From positions 434,001 through 498,000 of the forward strand of contig NZ_JACYFK010000003.1 of NCBI RefSeq assembly GCF_014855515.1: a stretch of DNA of 64,000 nt, read 5' to 3'. The position numbers and the translations under genes are program-made. Source of the DNA: Euzebyella marina (lineage in GTDB: Bacteria; Bacteroidota; Bacteroidia; Flavobacteriales; Flavobacteriaceae). Of this stretch, positions 1 through 9,747 are shown piece by piece. Under the pieces are notes generated by a model. The model had not been told where the DNA came from. It made no database searches and saw only the letters and a list, made by a program, of their open reading frames with translations. Position 1 is the stretch's first letter. Each line of letters starts with the position of its first letter.

Positions 1-118
1 CCTTCCCGATTTGGTAGCATATAATGGTACTCGTTTTTCGTTGCACCACAAGCCCAAAATAATCCATTAGGGCCGGTAGATCCAGCGTTGCATCAAATTT
101 TCGCCATGTGTTATTCAT
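1..118 (-). CDS. Partial CDS, N-terminus of unknown mobile-element protein
   Basis: An open frame begins with ATG at 118 and runs off the left edge of the window with no stop, giving 39 residues starting MNNTWRKFDATLDLPALMDY. It is divergent from the M23 peptidase gene, with an inverted-repeat-rich AT region between them. The opening (Trp-Arg-Lys-Phe-Asp, then a hydrophobic helix) loosely recalls the start of CHC2/toprim primase-like proteins of Bacteroidota mobile elements, but 39 residues are too few to assign a family. Reality of the gene is supported by the shared divergent promoter region and codon use like the neighbouring element genes. Confidence 0.45.
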   Translation of the reverse strand, partial: MNNTWRKFDATLDLPALMDYFGLVVQRKTSTIICYQIGK

Positions 119-175
119 ATTTGTAAAAATTACAAATATTTGCAATAATTACTACAAATATAAGTAAAATTTGTA
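119..175. promoter_or_regulatory. Divergent regulatory region with repeated ATTTGTA/TACAAAT inverted repeats
   Basis: A perfect inverted repeat ATTTGTAA, 3-nt spacer, TTACAAAT occupies 119-137. A second pair, TACAAAT at 153-159 and ATTTGTA at 169-175, has arms of the same sequence in the opposite order. Both lie between the divergent starts at 118 and 217, so an operator for a dimeric regulator of both genes is the simplest reading. The regulator is not identified. Confidence 0.45.
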
Positions 176-216
176 ATAATCAAAATTTTGTCAAGATTCT
201 TCGCAATAAATTCGTT

Positions 217-1011
217 ATGAGCACATGGAAGAACATTAAAAAATCTTCGATCGGTTGGATAAAGAGATACGCCCAAAAAGTGGGCGGCATCACCAATTCC
301 ACGGATAGCGGTCATTTTACCCCACAGAACAGCAGTTACTGGATTTTTGTCGGGGTGTTCTTTCTTTGTATCGCCGCCAATCGATTTTTTTACAATAATC
401 CCCAAAATACCAAAGACCTTGGAAAGCTAACAAGGCAAATAAACAAACCCATGACCGAGGAATCAAGGGAAGACCTGATCTATCAACGGCTCAACGAATT
501 ATTGCACGACTTGGAAAATTTCGAGCAAATGGACCGGTTAAAACCGTTTTTGCCCTTGCGCCCGGAAATCTTGGACAGTGTGCCCTCGACGGTTCCCCTG
601 TTCCGGGAGCACTATGTACTCTCAAGTTCCTATGGAAACCGCCACCATCCCATCCATCGGGTCACTAGGAAGCATTTTGGGGTCGATTTGGCGGCGGAAA
701 AGGATACCCCGATCTATTGTACCGCTGCCGGAAGGGTGGCCCATATCGAAAACGATCCCAATGGGCATGGCCTGCATGTCATCATTTCACATGCCTATGG
801 TTTCAGTACCCTATACGGGCATATGGAATCCGTGGCGGTCGAACTCGGGGAAGCACTCGATGCCCATGATTTTGTCGGAACCGTTGGGAGTACGGGGATT
901 TCCACTGGCCCCCATCTGCATTACGAAGTCATTAAGGACGGCAACAGGATAAATCCCGCACCTTCATTCAATATAAAATATGAGGCGTATTCCAATTTAA
1001 AAATCGATTGA
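217..1011 (+). CDS. Membrane-anchored M23 (LytM-type) peptidase
   Basis: Predicted zinc endopeptidase that cuts peptidoglycan cross-bridges. The 264-residue protein has a cytoplasmic N-terminus, one membrane segment at about 41-58, a helical linker (about 80-110) and a C-terminal M23 domain from about 130. The zinc ligands and catalytic residues of the family are intact: H153-x3-D157, H202 in YGHME, and H233-x-H235 in GPHLHYE. The domain therefore faces the periplasm. It is the first gene of a tightly packed run (10-nt gap to the next gene) in the mobile element. Peptidoglycan hydrolases of conjugative elements open the wall for the transfer channel; that role is inferred from context, and a phage-like or housekeeping role is possible. 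Confidence 0.85.
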   Translation: MSTWKNIKKSSIGWIKRYAQKVGGITNSTDSGHFTPQNSSYWIFVGVFFLCIAANRFFYNNPQNTKDLGKLTRQINKPMTEESREDLIYQRLNELLHDLENFEQMDRLKPFLPLRPEILDSVPSTVPLFREHYVLSSSYGNRHHPIHRVTRKHFGVDLAAEKDTPIYCTAAGRVAHIENDPNGHGLHVIISHAYGFSTLYGHMESVAVELGEALDAHDFVGTVGSTGISTGPHLHYEVIKDGNRINPAPSFNIKYEAYSNLKID

Positions 1012-1021
1012 ACCGATAGCC

Positions 1022-2281
1022 ATGAAATCGTACCTCACTATTCGCAATTCCATTAAACTCTTCCACAGGATCAAAAATTTTGTGTCCCGATTTTTGGACC
1101 CCGACTTCAGTGCATTTAAAAAATTTGAATTTAAGGCCGTTCCGACCGATCAATTGAACGACCTCAGAAAGTTGCAATATGTCCGTGATCTCAAATTGGC
1201 CGAATCGGGTTTTATCAATACGGCACTGAAAGAGCAGTTGGCCCTTTTAAAAAGTAAAGACCGGCTGTTCCAAAAAGACCGGAATATTACCCCTATAGGT
1301 CGCATATCCATCCATGAAAACGAAAATAAGCTGATGAAACTGCTATTGGGCTATAATAGTGTAGAGAATAGGACATATATATCCTTTACCCATGTGAACA
1401 ATTGTCCGGTCTGGCGCAACTATTCCATTTCGCTACTAAAGGAAAGGGTTCAACACCTGTATCCTTCCAGATCCGATCATTTGTTTATGAAGCACAGGTA
1501 TTTCCAAAGGGATGTCGACCATTTGGATATGCAGACCAAAAACAGGCTGCTCCACCTTTTCAACGATACTTTAAGTAATATTTACTCATACAATCGGCAT
1601 CTACAAAATGGCATCCAAACTCTAGGGCCGCCTGGCGATAAACTACCCAAATTTTCCAAAACGTTGCCTATTCAGATCGAACAAGGCTTGGAGGGACTCT
1701 TCGTTCCCGCAACCCTAGGAAAAAACGTGGTCGTACTGGTGCCATATCTAAAAGTCGCCAATGAAAAAAATCGACGCTACCTCTCGGTAAAGGAGTTCCG
1801 ATCCCTGCTCGGACAAAAATCGATAACCGTTTTGGCCGAGACCAAATACGGCGTTTCCCTCGGCATTCATGGGAACAGATTATACCTAAAGGCTACGGAC
1901 AGTATAAGAGGTATCGATGCTTTAAAGCAATGGACATTGCTGGATGATTTTTTGGAATCCAAAAGCGCACCCAAACGGTTAAAGTACGAGGTCGTCAAAA
2001 ACCTTATCGAGAAGAAAGACTTTCTCATAGATGTGGACAAGATTCCCTTGCGGCAGACCAATGATACCCTACTGCTAAAAAAGCATTACGGTTCAGGTAA
2101 AACCTACTTTGCATTGTCGAAAAACGGCAAGAAACCAGAACTCAAGGAATATAGGCCCATTGCCAATCTAAAAAGCAAACATCCCGAATACTACCATAGC
2201 TATAGGGAATATATGAACCATACCAATCCCTTGGAACCATTGGGGACAAAGAAAAAAAGACAAATTAAAATTTCCATTTGA
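1022..2281 (+). CDS. Hypothetical mobile-element protein (419 aa)
   Basis: I do not recognise a family. The protein is strongly basic, has no signal peptide or membrane segment, and looks soluble and cytoplasmic. It is followed after 3 nt by the next gene and preceded by the M23 peptidase with a 10-nt gap, so the four genes from 217 to 2977 probably form one transcript leading into the giant methyltransferase-helicase gene. A GSGKT string near residue 357 is not a Walker A motif because the Gly/Ala four residues before GK is missing. High Lys/Arg content would fit nucleic-acid binding, but that is only a guess. Confidence 0.75.
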   Translation: MKSYLTIRNSIKLFHRIKNFVSRFLDPDFSAFKKFEFKAVPTDQLNDLRKLQYVRDLKLAESGFINTALKEQLALLKSKDRLFQKDRNITPIGRISIHENENKLMKLLLGYNSVENRTYISFTHVNNCPVWRNYSISLLKERVQHLYPSRSDHLFMKHRYFQRDVDHLDMQTKNRLLHLFNDTLSNIYSYNRHLQNGIQTLGPPGDKLPKFSKTLPIQIEQGLEGLFVPATLGKNVVVLVPYLKVANEKNRRYLSVKEFRSLLGQKSITVLAETKYGVSLGIHGNRLYLKATDSIRGIDALKQWTLLDDFLESKSAPKRLKYEVVKNLIEKKDFLIDVDKIPLRQTNDTLLLKKHYGSGKTYFALSKNGKKPELKEYRPIANLKSKHPEYYHSYREYMNHTNPLEPLGTKKKRQIKISI

Positions 2282-2284
2282 ACC

Positions 2285-2599
2285 ATGCTTTTTGAGATAA
2301 CGATTTTCGATATAAACGGCCGTCCCCTACTACGGGATGCTTTCCTTATGGACAGTATTACCACGTTGTTGGATTTTACTTCGGATATATTATCACCATG
2401 TAGCCAAAGCACCGAGAAAGAGGCCTATGAGCTTTTCATCCGCTCCGAAAAGGGTCGACACGTTTTCTATCGCTTAGATTCACTTGACGGCGTGATGCTG
2501 TTCAAGAACGCCTTGTACGAACACCTTATCGAATTGAACGAAACTCCATGGCGAAACATCGAATACACAATTGATTTTACACCGTCGAACAAACCTTAA
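2285..2599 (+). CDS. Small hypothetical protein (104 aa)
   Basis: Unrecognised, acidic to neutral, soluble 104-residue protein. It starts 3 nt after the preceding stop and ends 12 nt before the next ATG, which is typical of translationally coupled genes in one operon. Codon use (GC-rich third positions) matches the element backbone rather than the AT-rich cargo, supporting a real gene. No motif, membrane segment or signal peptide is visible. Confidence 0.65.
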   Translation: MLFEITIFDINGRPLLRDAFLMDSITTLLDFTSDILSPCSQSTEKEAYELFIRSEKGRHVFYRLDSLDGVMLFKNALYEHLIELNETPWRNIEYTIDFTPSNKP

Positions 2600-2611
2600 A
2601 AAATACAATCC

Positions 2612-2977
2612 ATGACACAGGAAGAACTATTGCTTACCTCGGAAACCCAAAGGTTCCGAACTGAACATCCGGAAACGATCAAGGACTGGGAGCGCCAGCT
2701 TGCCAGCGGGGAATGCGGTCCCGACCTTCATTTTTGTTTTTACGCGTTGGAGGCCTATCCGAACCTTACCGCCCGTTTGGATGCCGCGGAATACCGTTTT
2801 GATTTTGCCATCAATGCCCATATCCTGCACGCCAAATTGCAGGAACAGTTTCTTGAGGACGGCCACATCATGCCCCTTGCGCTGGAACATGCCAATGAAG
2901 CCCTGTCGGACATCTATCGGGCCCTGAACGAAAAACACCCAAAGGGAAGGGCGGAGATTCTGAAATCGCTTCAATAG
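2612..2977 (+). CDS. Small hypothetical element protein, DUF1896-like in character
   Basis: A 121-residue, mostly helical soluble protein. The central stretch (about 40-75), an aromatic-rich helix followed by an Asp-Ala-Ala-Glu-Tyr run, recalls the small DUF1896-type proteins that accompany helicase/methyltransferase genes in Bacteroidota conjugative transposons, but I cannot confirm the family by eye. It ends 6 nt before the ATG of the giant methyltransferase-helicase gene, so the two are probably co-translated and may work together. Confidence 0.65.
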   Translation: MTQEELLLTSETQRFRTEHPETIKDWERQLASGECGPDLHFCFYALEAYPNLTARLDAAEYRFDFAINAHILHAKLQEQFLEDGHIMPLALEHANEALSDIYRALNEKHPKGRAEILKSLQ

Positions 2978-2983
2978 TCCGGG

Positions 2984-5900
2984 ATGAAACAGGAACATTT
3001 GGCCCAGATCGTTGCCTTGATAAAGGCATCGAATCCCAAGAACTATTATATCAACAATTCCGGACTTGCCAAGTTGGGGGAACTGTTGTTCTATCCTCCC
3101 TCCGGAAAAGAGGAGCAAGGGAAACAGTTGCTGCGGACGATTGAACAGGCTTTTCCGGAGACCTTCAGGGAAATCCTGGATTCGTTGCGGCGGTACCATC
3201 TGACCAGCTACTATACGCCCAAGACCCTTATCGAATATAAAATCGGTCTTCTAAAAAAGAACGGGTTTGAACCCAAGACCATACTGGAACCCTCGGCGGG
3301 CAATGGGGCCTATGTGCAGGAATTGAAAAAGGCGTTCCCCGAAGCCCAAATCACGGCTTTGGAACCTGATATCCTATCCTTTGAGATCCTCAAGTCCAAT
3401 AACCAAAAAAACGACCGTGTAACCGTACTGAACACCACTTTTGAGGATTTTTTTCTGGACCAGGGCGAAAAGACCCGCTTCGATCTGGTCATGACCAATA
3501 TCCCATTTGGCGACATTCCCATCACCAAGGCGTATCGACACGATTACCTGACTGAAGGCCCGCTCAAAAACGTGGGCAATTATTTCAATTTTTATGCCCC
3601 GAAGATGGTACGCCATGACGGTATCACGGCCTTGGTTACCTCTTCGGCCTTTGCCGAGCGAAGTGCCTACAATGATTTTAGGGAGTCTATATTATTGGAG
3701 AACGACTTGCTCCTGGCCAACCGTTTCAACACGGACTTGTTCACCAACGAGGGCACAAAGGTCGTATCCGATCTATTGGTGTACCGTAGGACTTCCAACA
3801 AAAAAACGCTATCCACCGACGAAATGGATTTTGCGGAAACCGAAGCCGTTGAACTGGAAGGTCAATCCTTTCTGACCAATCGTTTTTTCAAGAACAATCC
3901 GGGAAATGTTCACGGTACGCCCAAGCTCGGCTTTTTCCACAACAGGCCAAGCATTATTGTTGAACCTAACGAAATATCCCTGTCGAATTTTCTGGAAGGA
4001 CAATCCGATGGTTTCAAGTTCGAGGTCGGTCCGGCACCTTTAGATATACCGAAAAAACCGGAACCCTTGCCAAAGGAGGCCATAGCCGAGGAACAAACGG
4101 CAGCACCACCAACGCCTCCTATCGTCGATACGGTTTTACCTCCGATTGCCTTGCACGATAAAGAAGCCAAACAATACTCCCGGTTGTTTTTTGGTACCTA
4201 CAATTTTAACAAGAAGGGCGAAGTTTTGTTTTACACCGACCCACAGAGCACAAGAAAGGTACCCTATAAAATCAGGGAATTGGTGGCGGACTATGCCCGT
4301 ATGCGGAACGAGCTCGTACTGCTCAACCTCAATATCGAAAAAAGGGAACTTCCGGAGCAAGAAGTTGCCAGACGCTTCCAGGACCTGGACTACCAATTGG
4401 ACACCTTCCATTTTAAGTGGGGATTCCTAAAGGGGCATCTCATATTTCTGAAGGACGACCATTATTTCGAGCAGGTCCGCCAACAGTTTGAGAAAAAGGA
4501 GGACGGAAAGGGTTATGGCAAAAATCCGTCGTTCACCTTGAAACGATTTCTAAAGGCTCCCCGCGCCAAAACCAAACCTGATGAAACCGCTTCTGCTGAA
4601 ATTGGCACAGATACATCCGACTCAAAGGAACCCAGATTCGAGAATCCCGAACAAATGGCGCGCTACCAATTTGACCATAACGGACAGATCGATATAGCAG
4701 CCATCACAAGAGCCTTTAAGACCAACGAAAAGGAACTGTTGCTGAACGGGCTGGAAACCCGCTCCCTTTTTCTAGAGCCCGATAGGGAATCCGAAACGGG
4801 CTATGCAGTGGTGCCCTATTTCCTATTTTCGAGTGGCTATATCCAGGATAAGATCGAGTATGTCGGGAACCATCCTCCACCATTCGAAATCGAAACGGAA
4901 AAAATGGAACGGGCATTGACGGAACTGCTTCCCGCAAAGTTGGACCTGGACGATATCGAGTTCAATTTCGAAAGCCATTTTATTCCTATTTCCGCAAAAG
5001 AGTCCTTTTTGGAGGAACTCATAGGCGAGAAGGTACAGATCAATATGGCGCAGTTCAACTCCACCCTGACCTTGATGTTCCCAAGGGACTTTAACCAAGA
5101 GGCCCACGAAAGATTCAGTGTGGTGCTCCGCCATGAGGTCAAGGCGAACTATAAACGGATATTGCAACATTTTGCGGAAAATAGGTATCCGGTCATTTTT
5201 ACTTCCTACAAGGACCGATCGGGAAAGACCATTAGGAAATTGGACAAGGATGCCACCTTGATGGCCCAAAATCTTTACGAGGAGCTGCAGCTCCACTTCA
5301 AGTCCTTTATCGAAGGGCGGCAAGAGTTGAAGGCCACCATTGAGAACAACTATTACCAGGCCTTTTTGGCCGATGTCAATATCACGGTGCCCAAGGGATG
5401 GCTCACCTTTCCCGATACCTTGGTCTACCCGCCCTACCAGCATCAGATCGACTCCACCCTCTTCGGGCTTACCAAAGGGAGTGCCTTGAACGATCATCAG
5501 GTCGGAAAGGGCAAGACCCTATCCATGGCCATGCTGGCCCATAAGCTGAAACAGCACGGGAAGAGCAGGAGAACCCTGCTATTGACCTTAAAGAGTGTGG
5601 CCCCCCAGATCGAGGCCGAGATCAGGGCCAATTTCCCCCAACTGATCATCCTCCGATTAAGTTCGAAGAACATGGCAAAGGACAAAAGGACCAAAACATT
5701 GAGAACGATCAAAAACCATAGGGCGATCGACCTTATCATCGCCGAGCACGGCCATCTAAAACAGATTCCCAAATCAAGGCATTTCGTCATGGATATCCTT
5801 GGGGAAAAAATCGACATGATTGAACAGGACCTGCAAACTGCGAGGGAATACGGAAATATCAAGGAATCCAAAAAACTGATTAAGGGCCTGATCAAAAGGA

Positions 5901-7999
5901 AGGAACATTTGGAGGACAAGCTACAGGCGACCCTTAAAAAATTGGAGGAACGGTCCGGGGAGACGGAAACGACCCTGACCGATCTAGGCATCGAGGCCTT
6001 GATGATCGACGAGGCCCATTATTTCAAGAACATCGGTTTCACGACCCGACACCAGAACGTTTCCGGCCTCAACAACCATTCGGACAGTCAAAGGAACCTA
6101 GATCTCGAAATCAGCATAAAATCCATCCACCATAGGATGGGTCCCGACAAAAACATCTTTTTTTATAGCGGTACCCCTTTGAAAAACTCGGTCACCGAAC
6201 TGTATGCCTACCAGCGCTACCTTACCCCTGCGGCACTGAAGCGCAAGAACATCTTCAATTTCGATGCCTGGGCCTCGATTTTCCTGAAGCAGAGCGTTAG
6301 CATCGAACCGAATATTTTTGGCGATCCGAGGATGCACGCTCGATTTCGATACTACACCAACCTGCCCGAACTGAGCAAGATGTATAACTCCTTTACCCAT
6401 ATCTGCAGGGACAAACATTTCAGGACCCATGACCTTGAGGTTGATAGGGAATTTATCATTTTAGAGTCGACACCAGCCTATGAGGAACTCAAACAGGCCT
6501 CGCTCAGGTTTACCAAAGATCGGAACCAAAACGCCCTGTTCAAGGTTCCCATTTACAACGAGGATCAAATGAAGTCCGCCCACATAACGGCACTTAATAT
6601 CAACCGGTCCCTTTTGATCGACCCTTTGGCAAAGGACAATCTCGCCATCGATTTTTCGGAACTCGACCAGTTCAAACTCCAGCGTCTGTGCCGGGATGTC
6701 GCCGGGCTTTATAAAAAAACATCGGAACACAAAGGGGTGTGCTTGGTGTTCTCCGACCTGAACGTTTGGAAACCTGGACAATATAACTCGTATGAAACGG
6801 TCCGTGAAATCCTTCGGGAAGACTATGGCATTCCAGCCCATGAAATTGCCTTGGCCCAAGAGGAAAAGGCGAAGAACAAAACGGATTTCATGCAAGAAAA
6901 GATACGAAATGGCGAGATTAGGGTAGCGCTCGGCAGTACACAGGTATTGGGTACGGGCACGAACATCCAAAAACGGGTCGTGGGTATCTTCCATATGGAC
7001 ATTCCCTATTCCCCAGATGCCTTCGACCAACGTGCCGGACGGGGCCTGCGAAAGGGAAATGAAGTGGCCCAAATCTATGGCAATACGGTGGTGGAGCGAT
7101 TCTACGGCATCAAGGATTCCACGGACATCTTTTCCTATTCGTTGAATACCCATAAAGAAAGATTTCGGGAACAGATCAGGGAGGCCGATCCGAACAAGCG
7201 CATTTATGACGACCTCGTTCCCGATGACAAGAGCCTGTCCTATGAACAGATGCAGGCCGCGTTGATTGGAGATATGGACCAGTTTCAACTCGTCAAGCTT
7301 TCGGATGACCTAAAGTTTCTACAATCTCAAAAGCGGTTGCACGAGCTCAACAAGGCCAATTCCTTCAAAGCCATCGAGCGCATTGAAAAGGAAAACAAAC
7401 ATATTGTTTCCCAAGTGGCCGATTTGGAGAGGGCGCAAAATACGATCAGCCAGCTGAACCTGCCCATGGATGAAATCGAACCCGAGGACATGGGCCAGTT
7501 GCAAAGAAGTTTGCTAGGTCTCGTTTCGGGTTCCGAACTCGAATCGAGTGTCCATAACATAAGGGAACCCAAAACATTTTTCAAAGGATTGGGCCTGGCC
7601 ATGGTCGAACGGTCGAATTTGAACCTGAACATACAAAAGCACAAGCAAGTTGCCCGCTTGCAAACCCTGAACGCCAATTTGGTCTTTCAAGCGGAATATG
7701 TTCCCTCAAACCACAATTATCTCTATTGCTATCGGCTAGAGTTCAGGAATATCCACATCGCTGGCAGAAAACAGCAACGGTTCGATCCGGAAAAAGTGGC
7801 CCTGCAACTCGTCAAGCTATGTCAAAAGGTACAGCGGGAAATCAGCTCCAAAAAATTCGATCTGGACTATAACCTACGTTCGATGGAAACCCATAGAAAG
7901 AAAACGGCCATTGGCTTCCCTCGGGAAAAGACGGCCAAAATGCAGGTATTAAGACAGGATATCAAAGACCTCAAACGAAAAAGGGCGGTGAAGGTCTGA
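2984..7999 (+). CDS. Giant N6-adenine methyltransferase / SNF2-like helicase fusion (DarB-like)
   Basis: A 1671-residue protein joining a SAM-dependent methyltransferase to a superfamily 2 helicase. Methyltransferase motif I is the EPSAGNGAY string at 102-110 and the catalytic-loop motif is NIPFG at 172-176, where amino-methyltransferases usually have NPPF/Y. The helicase half has a Walker A motif HQVGKGKT near 840-847, a DEAH box (IDEAHYF) near 1007, a SGTPLKNS motif III, and a C-terminal lobe with GSTQVLGTG and QRAGRGLRKG (motifs V and VI, near 1320-1360). A Pro-rich linker lies around 355-385 and coiled coil follows the helicase. Proteins of this layout are common on conjugative elements and large phages; P1 DarB protects incoming DNA from type I restriction. 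An anti-restriction role is therefore inferred. It is the last gene of its operon. Confidence 0.85.
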   Translation: MKQEHLAQIVALIKASNPKNYYINNSGLAKLGELLFYPPSGKEEQGKQLLRTIEQAFPETFREILDSLRRYHLTSYYTPKTLIEYKIGLLKKNGFEPKTILEPSAGNGAYVQELKKAFPEAQITALEPDILSFEILKSNNQKNDRVTVLNTTFEDFFLDQGEKTRFDLVMTNIPFGDIPITKAYRHDYLTEGPLKNVGNYFNFYAPKMVRHDGITALVTSSAFAERSAYNDFRESILLENDLLLANRFNTDLFTNEGTKVVSDLLVYRRTSNKKTLSTDEMDFAETEAVELEGQSFLTNRFFKNNPGNVHGTPKLGFFHNRPSIIVEPNEISLSNFLEGQSDGFKFEVGPAPLDIPKKPEPLPKEAIAEEQTAAPPTPPIVDTVLPPIALHDKEAKQYSRLFFGTYNFNKKGEVLFYTDPQSTRKVPYKIRELVADYARMRNELVLLNLNIEKRELPEQEVARRFQDLDYQLDTFHFKWGFLKGHLIFLKDDHYFEQVRQQFEKKEDGKGYGKNPSFTLKRFLKAPRAKTKPDETASAEIGTDTSDSKEPRFENPEQMARYQFDHNGQIDIAAITRAFKTNEKELLLNGLETRSLFLEPDRESETGYAVVPYFLFSSGYIQDKIEYVGNHPPPFEIETEKMERALTELLPAKLDLDDIEFNFESHFIPISAKESFLEELIGEKVQINMAQFNSTLTLMFPRDFNQEAHERFSVVLRHEVKANYKRILQHFAENRYPVIFTSYKDRSGKTIRKLDKDATLMAQNLYEELQLHFKSFIEGRQELKATIENNYYQAFLADVNITVPKGWLTFPDTLVYPPYQHQIDSTLFGLTKGSALNDHQVGKGKTLSMAMLAHKLKQHGKSRRTLLLTLKSVAPQIEAEIRANFPQLIILRLSSKNMAKDKRTKTLRTIKNHRAIDLIIAEHGHLKQIPKSRHFVMDILGEKIDMIEQDLQTAREYGNIKESKKLIKGLIKRKEHLEDKLQATLKKLEERSGETETTLTDLGIEALMIDEAHYFKNIGFTTRHQNVSGLNNHSDSQRNLDLEISIKSIHHRMGPDKNIFFYSGTPLKNSVTELYAYQRYLTPAALKRKNIFNFDAWASIFLKQSVSIEPNIFGDPRMHARFRYYTNLPELSKMYNSFTHICRDKHFRTHDLEVDREFIILESTPAYEELKQASLRFTKDRNQNALFKVPIYNEDQMKSAHITALNINRSLLIDPLAKDNLAIDFSELDQFKLQRLCRDVAGLYKKTSEHKGVCLVFSDLNVWKPGQYNSYETVREILREDYGIPAHEIALAQEEKAKNKTDFMQEKIRNGEIRVALGSTQVLGTGTNIQKRVVGIFHMDIPYSPDAFDQRAGRGLRKGNEVAQIYGNTVVERFYGIKDSTDIFSYSLNTHKERFREQIREADPNKRIYDDLVPDDKSLSYEQMQAALIGDMDQFQLVKLSDDLKFLQSQKRLHELNKANSFKAIERIEKENKHIVSQVADLERAQNTISQLNLPMDEIEPEDMGQLQRSLLGLVSGSELESSVHNIREPKTFFKGLGLAMVERSNLNLNIQKHKQVARLQTLNANLVFQAEYVPSNHNYLYCYRLEFRNIHIAGRKQQRFDPEKVALQLVKLCQKVQREISSKKFDLDYNLRSMETHRKKTAIGFPREKTAKMQVLRQDIKDLKRKRAVKV

Positions 8000-8134
8000 T
8001 CCTGCGCAAAACCTAATATTGCAAATCCAATATCTCGCCGACAATAAATGAGCGGCTATTTTAGAAGTTGCAACTAGCGACTATATTAGAGTACTGAGGT
8101 TGAAGTTGAACCGGAATTAATCTGAATTGGGTTG

Positions 8135-8160
8135 GTTGGTGGTAAGACCAACACTTTTAT
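8135..8160 (+). terminator. Weak terminator-like hairpin
   Basis: GTTGGT (8135-8140) pairs with ACCAAC (8147-8152) around a 6-nt loop, followed by a short T-rich run. It lies between the helicase stop and the converging Argonaute gene and also marks the start of the AT-rich cargo. The stem is short, so termination strength is doubtful. Confidence 0.3.
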
Positions 8161-8223
8161 CTATTTTCCTTTCAGTGTAATTTTTTTCAGCATATTAATT
8201 CAGTTTCGTTTCGTCCGTTGGCA

Positions 8224-9747
8224 TTAGATATAATATTTAAATGCTAAAGGCGGTGTTTTTATGTCAGTACTCGCAGTAAGTATTTCTCCAATCTTGTCCG
8301 CAAATCTTAACGTTACAGGTTCACCATCTGCAAAAATGCAGGCATTATAATTCAATTTAGTTAAAGATAAAATATCCTTTAAAACTTGTTTTATATCTGC
8401 TTCTCCTTTATTTATTTCTATAAATAAAGGATTAGGAACCTCCATTGATAATGCAGTTTGTATTTTAGGAACATAGCCCACAGTCCATAGAAAGGCACTT
8501 CTCTCGTTAACTACATATGCATTTCCTCTTAAAATTGTATAATCTCCCTCAGTTTTGTATAATTTGAGTGGTTTTGTTTTTGAAATGGTTACTCCGACAA
8601 GATTAGTTTCTTTTGGTGTCACTTCTAAAAATGCATCCCATTCTTGGTGATTAAACCTTGTTTTTGCGTGAATGAATACCTCTTTAGGATATTCTCCAAT
8701 CTGTTCTTTATAGGATTGTAAGGATTGACTTAACAGAGCCTTCGCTTCTTTAGGTTCTAAATGATACTGTCCATTTTTAGGATTGTACCAAGGTCCAACT
8801 TCTCCTTTAAAAACCGTACCATCTCCATTATCTAAAAACATTTGAGCTGCACAACAAGCATTTCTTGGGTTTTTACTTTTTTCAACTTTTTTATAAACTA
8901 AACCAAGATAGCATACTCCATTTCGGACATCAGATAATTTCCAAGGTTTACCTCCAGCTTTGTAAAACGCAGCTGTTGAAATTGTCCAAGCCAAATGCCC
9001 TTCAATTTTAGAAAAATCTCTAATTGGCAGACCAAATGCATTTTTGAAATCGCGCCAAGCCAACGTACTTTCTCTAAAAATTTGTGTTGGTATGGTGTGT
9101 TTTAATAATCTTGCCTTAAATTGGTCGTGAAACTGTGCGTCATAATTATAAGTTTCAGCCTCTTTTTCTTGTTCTTTTAATTCTATGTTGATATCTGGGA
9201 ATAGTGATGGTTCATACCTGAAAGATTTTGCTTTTGATTTAGACATTAGTGCCTTAGTCTGAACCATTTCTTTGGGAAGTACTGAATTTGGTCTGCAATA
9301 TTTATAAATTTCATCTGGAACAATGACGAACCATACATCGACATTTTCATCTTCATTTTTATTAGCAGAAATGATCTTGTCTATAAAAAGGGAAACTAAG
9401 TCGTAAGTTCGCTTATGCGTACTGCTATTGTAAAGAAATTTACCAATATCTTCATTTGTAACTTCTTTAAATGTGATTCCTGTGGATTCCCATTTACAAT
9501 CGAAAACAGCTTCAAAACCGGGAAACATCGGTCTAGTAATACTGTTACTATTATAGATTGGTTTTTGTATGTGGTCTAAATAATCTCTAAATATTTTCAG
9601 TCCTTGTTTAGTACCAATAACGCCACTCTTAATGCCATAAAGATTATTTAATGGGCCAAATAAGGCAAGTCCATCTCTGGCGTCAGTACATTTTTGACCG
9701 TGTGCAAATAGTATTTTTGGTTCTTCGATGTATATAAGTTCTTTCAT
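8224..9747 (-). CDS. Short prokaryotic Argonaute (MID-PIWI) of a SPARTA system
   Basis: Guide-binding half of the SPARTA complex, 507 residues. There are no N or PAZ domains, as in all short pAgos. The MID region covers about 100-250; H207 and K211 sit where guide 5'-phosphate contacts are expected. The PIWI fold covers about 250-507 and ends with the conserved PVTLRFADKIG segment and a hydrophobic C-terminus. The slicer residues are missing: the first catalytic Asp position reads LGLVYKK (281-287) and the usual RDG segment reads IHAKTRFN (359-366), so target cleavage is not expected. The ATG overlaps the stop of the TIR-APAZ gene by 4 nt (ATGA), so translation is coupled. In characterised SPARTA, RNA-guided recognition of invader DNA makes the complex oligomerise and turns on the TIR NADase. 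Length agrees with my memory of Maribacter MapAgo. Confidence 0.95.
   Translation of the reverse strand: MKELIYIEEPKILFAHGQKCTDARDGLALFGPLNNLYGIKSGVIGTKQGLKIFRDYLDHIQKPIYNSNSITRPMFPGFEAVFDCKWESTGITFKEVTNEDIGKFLYNSSTHKRTYDLVSLFIDKIISANKNEDENVDVWFVIVPDEIYKYCRPNSVLPKEMVQTKALMSKSKAKSFRYEPSLFPDINIELKEQEKEAETYNYDAQFHDQFKARLLKHTIPTQIFRESTLAWRDFKNAFGLPIRDFSKIEGHLAWTISTAAFYKAGGKPWKLSDVRNGVCYLGLVYKKVEKSKNPRNACCAAQMFLDNGDGTVFKGEVGPWYNPKNGQYHLEPKEAKALLSQSLQSYKEQIGEYPKEVFIHAKTRFNHQEWDAFLEVTPKETNLVGVTISKTKPLKLYKTEGDYTILRGNAYVVNERSAFLWTVGYVPKIQTALSMEVPNPLFIEINKGEADIKQVLKDILSLTKLNYNACIFADGEPVTLRFADKIGEILTASTDIKTPPLAFKYYI

Noticed and set aside
2067-2110. GSGKT string as a P-loop in the 419-aa protein
   Set aside because: The required Gly/Ala four residues before GK is missing and no Walker B or strand context is present.
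2612-3199. 190-aa minus-strand ORF
   Set aside because: Antisense shadow of the genes at 2612 and 2984, which have matching codon bias and tight spacing.
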